Shown: in pieces, positions 1 through 7,820 of the stretch
Layout: each line of letters starts with the position of its first letter
Numbering within the stretch: position 1 is the stretch's first letter
Virus record (IMG/VR): IMGVR_UViG_3300032046_003457
Span: 1 to 24,265 of that record
Direction: 5' to 3' (one strand)
Origin: a virus
DNA: 24,265 bases
Notes under the pieces: model-generated
What the model saw: only the letters and a program-made list of their open reading frames with translations
The model's database searches: none
What the model was told of the DNA's origin: nothing
Made by a program: the position numbers and the translations under genes

Positions 1-394
1 TTAACTGTCCAGTCGTCGGGTCAACCAAATAAACGGGAGTTTGAGTTGTAATTGGTTTAAATCTTTTACCCACCACTCCAAAAGGAGTCCCTTCAAAAGT
101 TCCTGCACCAGTTTCTTCAGTTTCTGTAATTTTTCCTTCTGCCAAACCCTTAGGGATTAAACTTGCCCTTTCTTCTTTCGCCTTTTCTTTCTCTAACTCT
201 TGTTTATAGAGATAATCTTTGTTCAAAAGTAACAATGACTTCTGTAATTCCCCTTCCTCTTTTTTCCTCTCTTGGTCTTCTTTGTATCTGCGTGCTTGGG
301 CTTCCCGAAAGCGACCAAGAATTATGTTGAAAGGATTTTTTTCGTTCTGTGCTTCGGCGGTTGCTACGCCTTCCATAAAAGGATTATTGGGCAT
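1..394 (-). CDS. Hypothetical late protein, C-terminus cut by window edge
   Basis: The frame opens with ATG at 394-392, behind a good SD (GGAGGT), and stays open for 131 codons to position 1, so the C-terminus lies outside the window. The N-terminal half is highly charged and helix-prone, rich in Lys, Glu, Arg and Gln. The last part has Gly, Thr and Pro and looks like the start of a folded domain. It is the most distal gene seen in the late operon. Its start overlaps the end of the HNH remnant in another frame. I do not recognise a family; a virion-associated or ejection role is only a guess from position. Confidence 0.7.
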   Translation of the reverse strand, partial: MPNNPFMEGVATAEAQNEKNPFNIILGRFREAQARRYKEDQERKKEEGELQKSLLLLNKDYLYKQELEKEKAKEERASLIPKGLAEGKITETEETGAGTFEGTPFGVVGKRFKPITTQTPVYLVDPTTGQL

Positions 395-571
395 TTTTTA
401 TTACCTCCAAAAATTCTTTTTCTGTCTTAGTATGTTTCTTACAATTACAATTATGACACGCTATTGCTAAATTATTGTATTCATTAGTGCCACCACGAGA
501 TAAAGGGATTTTATGTTCAAGATTATCTTTACCAAGTGATATTCAGTTCTTTGATAAATCCCTCTCGGCAT
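384..571 (-). pseudogene. HNH endonuclease remnant, internally deleted and frameshifted
   Basis: An SD (AGAGGTG) precedes ATG at 571-569, which opens MPRGIYQRTEYH, the start typical of phage HNH/homing endonucleases of the MPKGIYKRT type. In the next frame, from about 534 to 384, lies a typical HNH C-terminal half: DNLEHKIPLSRGGTNEYNNL, then a CxxC-like CHNCNCKK and KTEKEF, ending at TAA 386-384. The two halves are out of frame, and the central region with the first Cys pair is missing. The N-terminal frame runs into a stop after 34 codons. I read this as a homing-endonuclease gene that suffered an internal deletion. A functional short HNH protein is unlikely because the C-terminal frame has an in-frame TGA just upstream and no start codon. 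Confidence 0.7.
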
Positions 572-583
572 TAATTTCACCTC

Positions 584-1720
584 TTATAAATTTGCATATA
601 AATCTGAAAGTTCAGAACCAGTCAATTCGCTGAGTCTTTTTCTTGGACTTGATTTTGAGGTTGCTTCCAATAATTCGTCATAGGTTGAGGGTGTAGTGGT
701 TTTGGTTGCAGAGGGTTGACTTAATTTATACCCTAAATAATCTGCCGCACTCTCCCCTATTGACGTCAGACCTGCCTCTGCTGGGCTTTGTATTGCACCT
801 TTATATCCCTCTAACCCCATTAAATCAGAATAAGTCTGTCCTATGGTCTGTTGTGCTTGTTGTGAAGCACCAGTTGCGACTTGAGCCACCCTGCCTTTAG
901 ATGAAGTACTTGCCTGTTCCAACATTGTAAGGAAACGTTGTAATTCTGACCTTGCCCCTGTCTGTTCGCTTAAAGCCCTTTCTCCGACAGTTGCCGCCTC
1001 GCCTCTTGCCCCAGTTGATAAACTTTGAAAAAGATTTGCTAAGACAGAAGCATTGGCTAAATCTTGTTGTTTTGCTGCGGCTTTTTCAGTAGCAGATTTT
1101 ATTGCCAAATCCACCCCAGCCCTACCTAAGTTCTCAAACCTTATCCCGCCTTCAGGCAGACCGCCGAATACTCCCCTTCGGTTAGCCTCGGCGTTCACCA
1201 TAGTCCTCGCCAATTCTAACTGTTGATTTAAGGTATCAATATAACCTGCCCCAGGTGCTTGGACATCTTTTAATATCTGGTCTGCCAAAGCAGAAGGGAT
1301 TGCTCCTTCTTCTTTAAATAATTCCTCGCCAGTCTTGCCTTGTCTGGCGGCGATGGTTTCTAATAAGGCACGGGTATCTGGGCCGACCTCTTTTAAAAGT
1401 TCCTCGCCACTCATCCCCGCCCTGCGTTCAAGGTCGGTCTGTTGCCTTGCCTCTAAACCTTCTGAAATCTTTATCGGTTGTTCGCCTTCCGCAAGACCGT
1501 ATAATCTTTGCTCTCTGGCTAACTCCCCAGGGGTGAGCCCGTATTTTTCCTCTAAGCGTTTTTGTTCGGCAAGGGCTTGGTTTTGTTGTTCTCTGGCTAA
1601 TTCTTCCGCACTTTCGGCGGCTTTACTTTGGGCGGATGAGGATATTGCGGCTGCACCAGTTGCTGCCGCCCCTACTATACCTGCCGCTGTTAAAATTGCC
1701 ATAGTAGTTCCTAATGCCAT
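584..1720 (-). CDS. Putative ejection/internal virion protein
   Basis: This 378-residue protein begins with an Ala/Gly-rich hydrophobic stretch (residues about 7-27), followed by long Ala/Glu/Gln-rich helices. Two similar elements of the form L-T/S-P/G-E-E/G-L occur at about 61-67 and 101-106. The C-terminus is Ser/Thr/Pro-rich and then basic. Low-complexity amphipathic helices after a hydrophobic N-terminus are common in DNA-ejection proteins of short-tailed phages such as P22 gp7/gp20 or T7 gp14. The assignment rests on that style and on its place after the tail genes, not on a recognised domain. The start at 1720 has a clear SD (AGAGGTG) inside the end of the upstream acetyltransferase gene, whose stop is 1 nt away. 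Confidence 0.55.
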   Translation of the reverse strand: MALGTTMAILTAAGIVGAAATGAAAISSSAQSKAAESAEELAREQQNQALAEQKRLEEKYGLTPGELAREQRLYGLAEGEQPIKISEGLEARQQTDLERRAGMSGEELLKEVGPDTRALLETIAARQGKTGEELFKEEGAIPSALADQILKDVQAPGAGYIDTLNQQLELARTMVNAEANRRGVFGGLPEGGIRFENLGRAGVDLAIKSATEKAAAKQQDLANASVLANLFQSLSTGARGEAATVGERALSEQTGARSELQRFLTMLEQASTSSKGRVAQVATGASQQAQQTIGQTYSDLMGLEGYKGAIQSPAEAGLTSIGESAADYLGYKLSQPSATKTTTPSTYDELLEATSKSSPRKRLSELTGSELSDLYANL

Positions 1721-1721
1721 T

Positions 1722-2189
1722 TTACACCTCTTTTATAAAATGATTTTCCATAAGTTTATAACTTAATTTTTCATAAAATCTTTTTAATTCATCAGATAAT
1801 AGATTGCCCATATATATCATAGAAATAAATTTTGCTCCCCGCTTTACACATTCCTCTTCAAATGCTTTTAATAGCCTAATTCCCATTGTGCCTTTTCTTT
1901 CTTCTTTAGTTATATACCATATCACCTCTTGGGCGATTTTTTGGTCTTTATCAAATATAGAAGGCATAACTACTCCACCTATAACTCCGATAATTTTTCC
2001 ATCTTTTTCTGCCACTAAACCAATATGATTAGTGATAAAATTAAAAATGGTATCTATTAAGGTTTCTACTTTAAAAGACAATCCATATTCTTTTAAACTT
2101 TCCTCATAAAACTCTTCAATTAAAGCCAAAGTTGCTTCGGTATCATCAAGAACCGCCTGTCTAATTATTGTTGATGAAATTCCTATCAT
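1722..2189 (-). CDS. GNAT-family N-acetyltransferase
   Basis: This 155-residue protein has GNAT features. An N-terminal segment IIRQAVLDDTEATLALIEEF matches beta1-alpha1. The central strands GLVAEKDGKIIGVIGG and EVIWYITKEERKGTMGIRLL carry the acetyl-CoA binding turn, here ERKGTMG in the place of Q/R-x-x-G-x-G/A. FYEKLSYKLMENHFIK is the usual beta6-beta7 end (xFYxKxGY). The family moves an acetyl group from acetyl-CoA to an amine. The substrate is unknown; phage copies may modify virion or host proteins. The ATG overlaps the preceding micro-ORF stop (ATGA), so its weak SD suggests translational coupling. Confidence 0.85.
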   Translation of the reverse strand: MIGISSTIIRQAVLDDTEATLALIEEFYEESLKEYGLSFKVETLIDTIFNFITNHIGLVAEKDGKIIGVIGGVVMPSIFDKDQKIAQEVIWYITKEERKGTMGIRLLKAFEEECVKRGAKFISMIYMGNLLSDELKRFYEKLSYKLMENHFIKEV

Positions 2190-2331
2190 TTTAATCCAGG
2201 ATAATTTTCGTAAATGTATTTAGAGAGTTCTATCATTTTACTGTCCGTATTCTTTACTTCTTTCGGTGAGTATCATTTTACCATTCCACTAAAATTCCAA
2301 TACTACTAAATTGTTTGTATTCTGAAGTCAT
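2186..2331 (-). other. Run of three coupled micro-ORFs (17, 12 and 16 codons)
   Basis: Between the long fibre gene and the acetyltransferase, three consecutive tiny frames are linked by stop/start contacts. They are 2331-2278 (MTSEYKQFSSIGILVEW), 2276-2238 (MILTERSKEYGQ) and 2236-2186 (MIELSKYIYENYPGLK). The first start overlaps the fibre gene stop (ATGA). The next two follow TAA by one base, and the last stop overlaps the GNAT start. The sequence TAAAATGATA occurs at each internal junction. They may be real mini-cistrons keeping ribosomes moving along the operon, or a decayed gene; there is no homology that I recognise. Confidence 0.35.
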
Positions 2332-3878
2332 TTTATTGCTTCTATTTCATCTTTCGTTAATCCCAAAACTTTTAGTTTGTCTTCAGCAGATTTTTTATTC
2401 TGCTCTTTCTTAATCTTGTCTTGCTCCGCCTTCTGCATCGCCTGTTGTCTTTTGACTTCTTTTTCGTTTTTCTCTGTTTGGGTTAAAGCAATAAGTTTTC
2501 TAACTTTAATATATGGAGGAATATTTTCTATCAATTCCTTAACTTGTTTGCCATCTTTGGTTAAATATTTTCCAGAGTGCAGAGGTTTATAAACTTCTTC
2601 CTTGTCCATATTCGGTTTGTAGTATTCATTAACTAAAGTAAGCAAACTTTTTTCCTCTGTAACCTGTGCCTTTAATTCTGCAATAGTATCTTGGTCAACA
2701 AGGATTATCTCGTGTTTAGTTTCATCATAACTACCAAATGGATGAGGCATTTTATCAAAATCTCCGCCATTTCCATAAGCAGGATGGTCTGGGGCAGAAT
2801 AGGCACTCATAATCTCCTTCGTTATCTTATCCACCAACAAGAATAACCAATGGTCTGTGCCTGAAGCGGTTATATAGCGTTGTTTGGCATAAAAAGTTAT
2901 ATCGTTTTGAGTATACATACTCAAATTCGTTACATAAGAAGTCCAACCTGCAAAGTTATATGAGTCTCCACCAGTTTCCAATCCTACAGGCCAAGCTTTA
3001 TATGTGGAAGCTGTAGTGCCACTCATTTTAAATTGCGGATAGAATCCATATTCTCCACCAGGCAAAGTATTATTACTATAAGCAGTTGCACTAACGCTTA
3101 CCTCTCCCGTCGCTGTTTTGAGAGCTGTGGTATCTACGGAAGCGTCAGGCAAATAGGCAGAGGCATCTAATACTACTACTCCATTTGCCGCATTGGCATT
3201 GGCGGTTGAACCTGTGCCGCCATTGGCAGTAGGGAGAGTTCCTGTAATTTCCGAAGTCAAGTCTATCTTTCCATCTAAATAGTTTAATTCATCATAAGTA
3301 AGCGTTCCCGCAATCCCATCCAATACATTCAATTCTGCGTAAGTAAGCGTTCCCGCAATCCCATCCAATACATTCAATTCTGCGGCTGAAGAAGTAACTG
3401 TTGTCCCACCTAATAAAATGACTTCTCCTGAATCATTAGGGATAGTAATTGTCCTGTCCGCTGTCGGGTCGGTAATGCTCAAAGTAGTTTCATAGGTGTC
3501 ATTTGTTGTGCCTTCAAATGTTATTCCCGTCCCTTGTAAGACTGTGCTTGGGGCTGAACCATCGGTTGATAATATCCAGTAGTTATTTGTATCGTCGTAT
3601 TTTATGTAGGGTTTGTTGGTGTCGGCATTGTAGGCGGTTATGCTTTTATCTCCTGCCAGAGCATCACCGACATTGAGAGTATTTGTAACTTGGGAAATGT
3701 CCGTATGGGTATGGGCGTTATAAATGGTAGTAATGACATTGTTGCGGGAATTTTCATCAGAGGCAGTGATGGTTGTCGCATCCACCGCCACAGGGACTAC
3801 GGAAAGAGTATTACTCGGTGCAGCGAAAACGATTTGTGGTAGAAGCAAGATTAAAATTAGTAATAAGTATTTTTTCAT
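2328..3878 (-). CDS. Tail fibre-like protein with signal peptide
   Basis: The chosen start (3878) gives 516 residues beginning MKKYLLLILILLLPQIVFA, a classic Sec signal peptide with an AFA-like cleavage site. An upstream ATG at 3956 in the same frame lies inside the previous gene and is unlikely. Residues 20-110 contain DENSRN, NAHTHTDISQ, KPYIKYDDTNNYWI and form a module shared with the neighbouring 159-residue protein. The middle has ELNVLDGIAGTLTY repeats and a GTLPTANGGTG segment, usual in phage fibres. The C-terminal 90 residues are a charged coiled coil (Lys/Glu/Gln). It probably adsorbs to the host. The DNA repeat at 3295-3384 encodes the middle repeats. The SD is poor, so coupling to the upstream gene 4 nt away is likely. 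Confidence 0.8.
   Translation of the reverse strand: MKKYLLLILILLLPQIVFAAPSNTLSVVPVAVDATTITASDENSRNNVITTIYNAHTHTDISQVTNTLNVGDALAGDKSITAYNADTNKPYIKYDDTNNYWILSTDGSAPSTVLQGTGITFEGTTNDTYETTLSITDPTADRTITIPNDSGEVILLGGTTVTSSAAELNVLDGIAGTLTYAELNVLDGIAGTLTYDELNYLDGKIDLTSEITGTLPTANGGTGSTANANAANGVVVLDASAYLPDASVDTTALKTATGEVSVSATAYSNNTLPGGEYGFYPQFKMSGTTASTYKAWPVGLETGGDSYNFAGWTSYVTNLSMYTQNDITFYAKQRYITASGTDHWLFLLVDKITKEIMSAYSAPDHPAYGNGGDFDKMPHPFGSYDETKHEIILVDQDTIAELKAQVTEEKSLLTLVNEYYKPNMDKEEVYKPLHSGKYLTKDGKQVKELIENIPPYIKVRKLIALTQTEKNEKEVKRQQAMQKAEQDKIKKEQNKKSAEDKLKVLGLTKDEIEAIK
3295..3384 (-). repeat. Two perfect 45-bp tandem repeats in fibre gene
   Basis: Positions 3295-3339 and 3340-3384 are identical. 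The 45-bp unit encodes 15 residues around AELNVLDGIAGTLTY, so unit gain or loss keeps the frame. A diverged third unit (DELNYLDGK) follows in the protein. Confidence 0.95.
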
Positions 3879-3882
3879 TTTT

Positions 3883-4362
3883 TTAAGGACAAGTTGCATC
3901 AGCACAAGACCAAGCAGTGCCTGCTGCATCAACTCCACAAGAAGAACATCCGCCATCGGGTTGTCCTATGTATAACTTGGCGGCACTTCCGTGAATATAC
4001 ACAGCGTTGGAATGAATAGTTATTCCAGTGATAGTATCAGCAGAAATTATCCATTTGTTGTTAGTATCATCAAATTGGATATATGGTTTAGTAGTATCGG
4101 TATTATTGGCTTTGATGGTTTTATTCCCTGCAACACCATCACCTATGCTTAAAGTGTTTCCCGTCTGGGATATGTCTGTATGGCTGTGGGCGTTGAATTT
4201 AGATGATACTTCGGAATTTCTTGAGTTCTCATCGTCAGCCTTAATAGTAGTATTATCAACCGCAGAGGGCGAAATGCTCATAGTCGTATCAGGCACAGCA
4301 TAAACCATAGTCGTCAATGCAAAATAAGCCAATATGAATAAAAAAGTTTTTTTAAGGAACAT
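3883..4362 (-). CDS. Short fibre/tip protein with signal peptide and Cys-rich end
   Basis: This 159-residue protein starts MFLKKTFLFILAYFALTTMV, followed by YA and then VPD, giving a clear Sec signal peptide. Residues 24-115 repeat the N-terminal module of the next fibre gene: DENSRN, NAHSHTDISQ, NTLSIGDGVAG, KPYIQFDDTNNKWI. The C-terminal 45 residues are different: AKLYIGQPDGG, CSSCGVD, WSCADATCP, with four or more Cys. The two genes are tandem paralogues sharing an N-terminal domain with different tips. The start overlaps the upstream stop by 11 nt, with an SD (GGAG) inside that gene. Confidence 0.8.
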   Translation of the reverse strand: MFLKKTFLFILAYFALTTMVYAVPDTTMSISPSAVDNTTIKADDENSRNSEVSSKFNAHSHTDISQTGNTLSIGDGVAGNKTIKANNTDTTKPYIQFDDTNNKWIISADTITGITIHSNAVYIHGSAAKLYIGQPDGGCSSCGVDAAGTAWSCADATCP

Positions 4363-4642
4363 CGGTCAACTCCACGCATCGCCAGGTTGTAAGGCTGTCA
4401 ACATTTTCACAGTGGTAGTATTTTCCCCCAGTTTGTAAATGAAGCATATCGCCCTTCTTGCCTGAACGGTTGCCGTCTGGCTTTGTCGTTACGACTTCGA
4501 GCCTGTTAAAATTCTGGAATATCTCATAAAGATAGTGTTGCTCGGCGGCAGACTCACCTGGTAAAGGCGGGGGGGCAGAGATTTTTGCAAAGGCGACAGA
4601 TACAAATGTTAATAAAATAATAATGAATAGGAAATATTTCAT
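4352..4642 (-). CDS. Small exported tail-associated protein
   Basis: This 96-residue protein has an N-terminal Sec signal peptide (MKYFLFIIILLTFVSVAFA). After it come a Pro-rich SAPPPLPGES and a folded segment with NFNRLEVVTTKPDGNRSGKKGD and ending WRCVELTDVP. The PPPLPG plus TTTxPDGN plus WRxxxLTDxP pattern resembles short tail-tip or fibre-base proteins that I have seen in environmental phages, but I cannot name a family. The gene start overlaps the beta-propeller gene stop by ATGA, and the stop overlaps the next gene, so the four tail genes form one coupled unit. Confidence 0.65.
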   Translation of the reverse strand: MKYFLFIIILLTFVSVAFAKISAPPPLPGESAAEQHYLYEIFQNFNRLEVVTTKPDGNRSGKKGDMLHLQTGGKYYHCENVDSLTTWRCVELTDVP

Positions 4643-6204
4643 ATTCTATCGCTTCCATCTATCCACATCTGAAAACCTTTTACTTCAAATGGTTGGTCTG
4701 AAGTGGAATTAGAAAACTTTATCTGAAAGAATTTACCCTCCAGATTGATTTCAAGCCTGCCAGTGATTAAGTTCTGTCCGCCATAAAGGTCAGTTCCATA
4801 AATCGCTGTTCCCCACAAGGAAGCCCCTGTCCCGAGAAGATTGACCGATTGAGTGCTCCCAGTAGTGCCGAAATCCTTGCGTGCTTCAACGGATAGATTG
4901 TAATTACCCTCCTGTGCGGCATAGACATTCAACAACTTCCAGTCTTTGTCTGGATTGAGTTGTGGAAAACGGAAGTGTTTTGTGGTGTAAAATGCGTCTA
5001 TCGCCGTATCAGCATCGTTAGTGCCAGAGGGATATTTATACACAAATCCGCCATAGTCCCCGAAGATAAGCATATCCTCACCAACGCCATCATCGGCAAC
5101 CGCCATAGCGTTTGCGTTCATCCCTGTGAATTTAACCCACGCCTGATTGAAACTATCAAAGACTAAAATCCTGTTATGCGTGGACATCCCAGTATTTGAA
5201 AAAGACAAATAATAATCATCATTGAACTGTTCGCTTACTGCATACTGCCATCTTGAGAAATTCGCATTGTTTATCGTTCCCTGAACCTTTGTTGAGATAT
5301 TTAATAATTTAATCGCCCCGTCATAGAGATAGGTGTCGCCTTGCGTAGAGGTGAAAAAGAAATCGTTTCCAATTCTGGAAACCGCCTTTGGTGAACTGCA
5401 TCCCACCCCAGTAATCATTCTTTGTAACTGGAAAGTATCCTTATCATCCCCGCTTAACCGCCAGATAGAATAATCTTTCCAGATATATAAAGCATCATAA
5501 CCTGGCATAATCACCCTAATCTCAGAACCGTCATTGGTTGCAATAGAAACATTCCCGCTTATTCCAGTAGTCCAGTTCTCGATATTCCCTACATCGGTAA
5601 AATAAAGGGTTGAGGGATAAGTGTTGTTGCCTGCCGCAAATGCCATATTCTTGTGATAGGCAATCATCGTGGCGTTTGGCGGAGAACCGCCTAAATCTTC
5701 AACATTGCCAGAACCATCCCATTTGAAAGGTGCGGTGGTGTTCAGTCCATCCTCAATCATCAAAACATCTTCACCAACCGCAAAAGAGGCGAGATTATTT
5801 TGACTTACAAGAAAAGACACCAAGCCCGTAATATCATCCCAAGTGCCGTCAGGCCCGCCCCCGATTTGGTAGTCCATCTTGTATATCTTGTCGTTGTCGA
5901 ATATCCCGACGATATATTTAGTGCCCGATGTAGGGGCATAGTATTTTAACCCAGTGCAGATAACCGAAGCACCCAGAGTAAGAGAGTTTAATTTTGCATA
6001 CCCATCCCTTGTCTTGAATGTTCCATAGGTAGATAAGACTATATTTTGCAAATCACTGGCTTCGTTGTCGGCTATCGCCATAGGTGCAAATCCATCGTTA
6101 AGTCCGCCTGTATTGGCGAAGAAATCAAACGGTGTCCATTTTACTGCCGCAAAGGCTGGATTTGTTATTGCTAAAATCAATAATAAAGTTAGTATTTTCT
6201 TCAT
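4639..6204 (-). CDS. Beta-propeller tail protein (gp10/gp12 nozzle-like) with signal peptide
   Basis: This 521-residue protein starts MKKILTLLLILAITNPAFA, a textbook Sec signal peptide. The body is a string of beta-rich blades: DLQNIVLSTYGTFKTRDGYA near the N-terminus (the usual opening of this family), then FKWDGSGNV, ALYIWKDYSIWRLSG, DFFFTSTQGDTYLYDG, ILVFDSFNQAWVKF, MLIFGDYGGFVYKY. The size and blade style resemble stabilisation or nozzle proteins of short-tailed phages (P22 gp10, T7 gp12), which extend the adaptor ring. It follows the adaptor gene directly, with an ATGA overlap. A signal peptide on such a core tail part is odd, because tail proteins normally assemble in the cytoplasm. Confidence 0.8.
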   Translation of the reverse strand: MKKILTLLLILAITNPAFAAVKWTPFDFFANTGGLNDGFAPMAIADNEASDLQNIVLSTYGTFKTRDGYAKLNSLTLGASVICTGLKYYAPTSGTKYIVGIFDNDKIYKMDYQIGGGPDGTWDDITGLVSFLVSQNNLASFAVGEDVLMIEDGLNTTAPFKWDGSGNVEDLGGSPPNATMIAYHKNMAFAAGNNTYPSTLYFTDVGNIENWTTGISGNVSIATNDGSEIRVIMPGYDALYIWKDYSIWRLSGDDKDTFQLQRMITGVGCSSPKAVSRIGNDFFFTSTQGDTYLYDGAIKLLNISTKVQGTINNANFSRWQYAVSEQFNDDYYLSFSNTGMSTHNRILVFDSFNQAWVKFTGMNANAMAVADDGVGEDMLIFGDYGGFVYKYPSGTNDADTAIDAFYTTKHFRFPQLNPDKDWKLLNVYAAQEGNYNLSVEARKDFGTTGSTQSVNLLGTGASLWGTAIYGTDLYGGQNLITGRLEINLEGKFFQIKFSNSTSDQPFEVKGFQMWIDGSDRI

Positions 6205-7325
6205 CTGTTTAGTGATATTGGCACATTATAACCTGCTGGATAATTGTATTTTCTTCGGTTGTAAGCGATGTCATCCTGAGACCTTCTGGGAAAAGTCAGG
6301 TTGCGGGAGATATTCCCTATCCTACGCCACATATTCCATACCTGTGCCTCAAACAATGCCTCTTGTTTTGTCGCCTCTTCCTTGTCTTTGGTCATCCACG
6401 CCCAGATTAGCCCAGCGGTAACCAAGATGTAATGGTATTTCTCTGGTAAATCTGGTATATCCTCATCGTTTATTAAGGGATAGGGTATTCTCTGATATCT
6501 GAAATAGATATTTTCCACTGCATCGGGTATCTGATAGAATTGGATAATATAGTTGTCAAGATGTATTATATAAGTAGTTCCAGCAGAAACCGTCGCTGAT
6601 AATTTCTCATAAATGGTAATCTGGGTATCACTATCAACAGATTTCACTGTATAAACAACAGTCCCTATGGTTATCCGGCTTCCCTTACCTAATCCTTCAA
6701 CCGAAGTCCAAACAGTTGAAGAACCCGTCAAGGTGGAGGTATTGATTGTCCCCGATAGAGTCCCAGTCGTATAAGTATCTAACTCCGTCCCTTTTAATAT
6801 CTCAAAGTTAGGGCTTCCTTTACTTTGCGGGGTAGGTTCGTATATATCAAATGCCGATGCCTCAAGTCCCACCATTGCCACACTGTTTTCTATCTGACGC
6901 ATTATTTTATAAACATCCAAATCAGCGGGCAGACGATATTCGTCTTTATAGATGGAATAAGTTGCATCAGTGTCTGTAGTGCCTTGATAGGGAACTTCTA
7001 ATACCAAATTAGTCCCATTAGTTACGCTTTTTATACGATAATAGGCATTGTCAGAACCGAACCTGATTTTTCTTTTCGCCATCGCCGATGTCCAGACTGT
7101 GTTTGTTCCCGCTACCGCAGTTGAACCATTGGTCATTGCCACTGTTCCCGTTTCGTATGGTGCGACAGTGGTTACAAAACCCTCTGTCATCAGATAGGGT
7201 AAATCAGCCATAGTCGCCCTGTCCAGACCCATCTGTATTGCGTCTTTTATCAGAGTGTCTTGACTGGTAACATTTGAAAGGGATTCAACCCTTGCCAAGA
7301 TAGTTGAAAACTGCAAACGAGGCAT
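6201..7325 (-). CDS. Head-to-tail adaptor (P22 gp4-like/phage adaptor family)
   Basis: This 374-residue protein has helical ends and two beta-rich inserts. The N-terminal helix LARVESLSNVTSQDTLIKDA and the C-terminal Trp/Arg-rich helices (HYILVTAGLIWAWMTKDKEE, then FEAQVWNMWRRIG) match adaptor proteins that bind the portal. Residues about 56-108 and 187-252 are two copies of one beta module, with GTVAMTNGSTAVAGTNTVWT in the first and GTINTSTLTGSSTVWT in the second. IYFRYQRIPYPL before the last helices is typical of the family. The SD is strong (AGGAGG). The gene lies between the coiled-coil genes and the beta-propeller, as expected for a portal-adaptor-nozzle order. Confidence 0.75.
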   Translation of the reverse strand: MPRLQFSTILARVESLSNVTSQDTLIKDAIQMGLDRATMADLPYLMTEGFVTTVAPYETGTVAMTNGSTAVAGTNTVWTSAMAKRKIRFGSDNAYYRIKSVTNGTNLVLEVPYQGTTDTDATYSIYKDEYRLPADLDVYKIMRQIENSVAMVGLEASAFDIYEPTPQSKGSPNFEILKGTELDTYTTGTLSGTINTSTLTGSSTVWTSVEGLGKGSRITIGTVVYTVKSVDSDTQITIYEKLSATVSAGTTYIIHLDNYIIQFYQIPDAVENIYFRYQRIPYPLINDEDIPDLPEKYHYILVTAGLIWAWMTKDKEEATKQEALFEAQVWNMWRRIGNISRNLTFPRRSQDDIAYNRRKYNYPAGYNVPISLNR

Positions 7326-7334
7326 AAAAACCTC

Positions 7335-7820
7335 CTATTTCTTTTTAGATTTCTTTTCTTCTTTTTTTTCTTCTACTTTCTCTTTTGCGACTCCACCAAT
7401 TTCGTCCAGTTTTTTCGTGTATTGCTCTATCAAAAGATTGGCATTATGTTCTTTTTCTGTTGCTAAGGAAAGTGCCGTTTGTGCCTGTTTTTCCGAATCC
7501 GCAACCGCACTCTGTTTTTCATTGAGTTTTTTTATCTGTTCGTTGATGGCTTCGGAATCTTTTTCTCTCTGTTCGGCTATTTTAAATTTTTCCTTTGTAT
7601 CTTTTAATACTTTGTTTGCCTCGTTGATTTTTTCTTGGCATTCAGCGTCATTCTGTTGTTTTTGCTGGGCAATCTCTTTATTGGTCTTATCCTTGAGGCT
7701 GTTCACTTCTTTGGTCAGACTCTCCAAATCTGTTTGTAAGACTAATTTCCTTTTCTCCATTAAGTTTATCTCTACCTCAAGTGTAGATAGTTTCTGTAAA
7801 TCAACCTCTATTTTAGACAT
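7335..7820 (-). CDS. Coiled-coil protein with lysine-rich tail
   Basis: This 161-residue protein is predicted to be almost entirely helical, with heptad-like Leu/Ile spacing from about residue 5 to 140 and no Gly/Pro breaks. It ends in a KEEKKSKKK tail. It overlaps the upstream coiled-coil gene by 8 nt, so the pair is probably co-translated and may form a heteromeric rod. A role in head completion or as an internal or connector component is possible from its position just before the adaptor gene. I recognise no family. Confidence 0.65.
   Translation of the reverse strand: MSKIEVDLQKLSTLEVEINLMEKRKLVLQTDLESLTKEVNSLKDKTNKEIAQQKQQNDAECQEKINEANKVLKDTKEKFKIAEQREKDSEAINEQIKKLNEKQSAVADSEKQAQTALSLATEKEHNANLLIEQYTKKLDEIGGVAKEKVEEKKEEKKSKKK

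Noticed and set aside
3879-3956. Upstream start for the long fibre gene
   Set aside because: The 26 extra residues overlap the previous gene and would bury the signal peptide; ATG 3878 gives a standard one.
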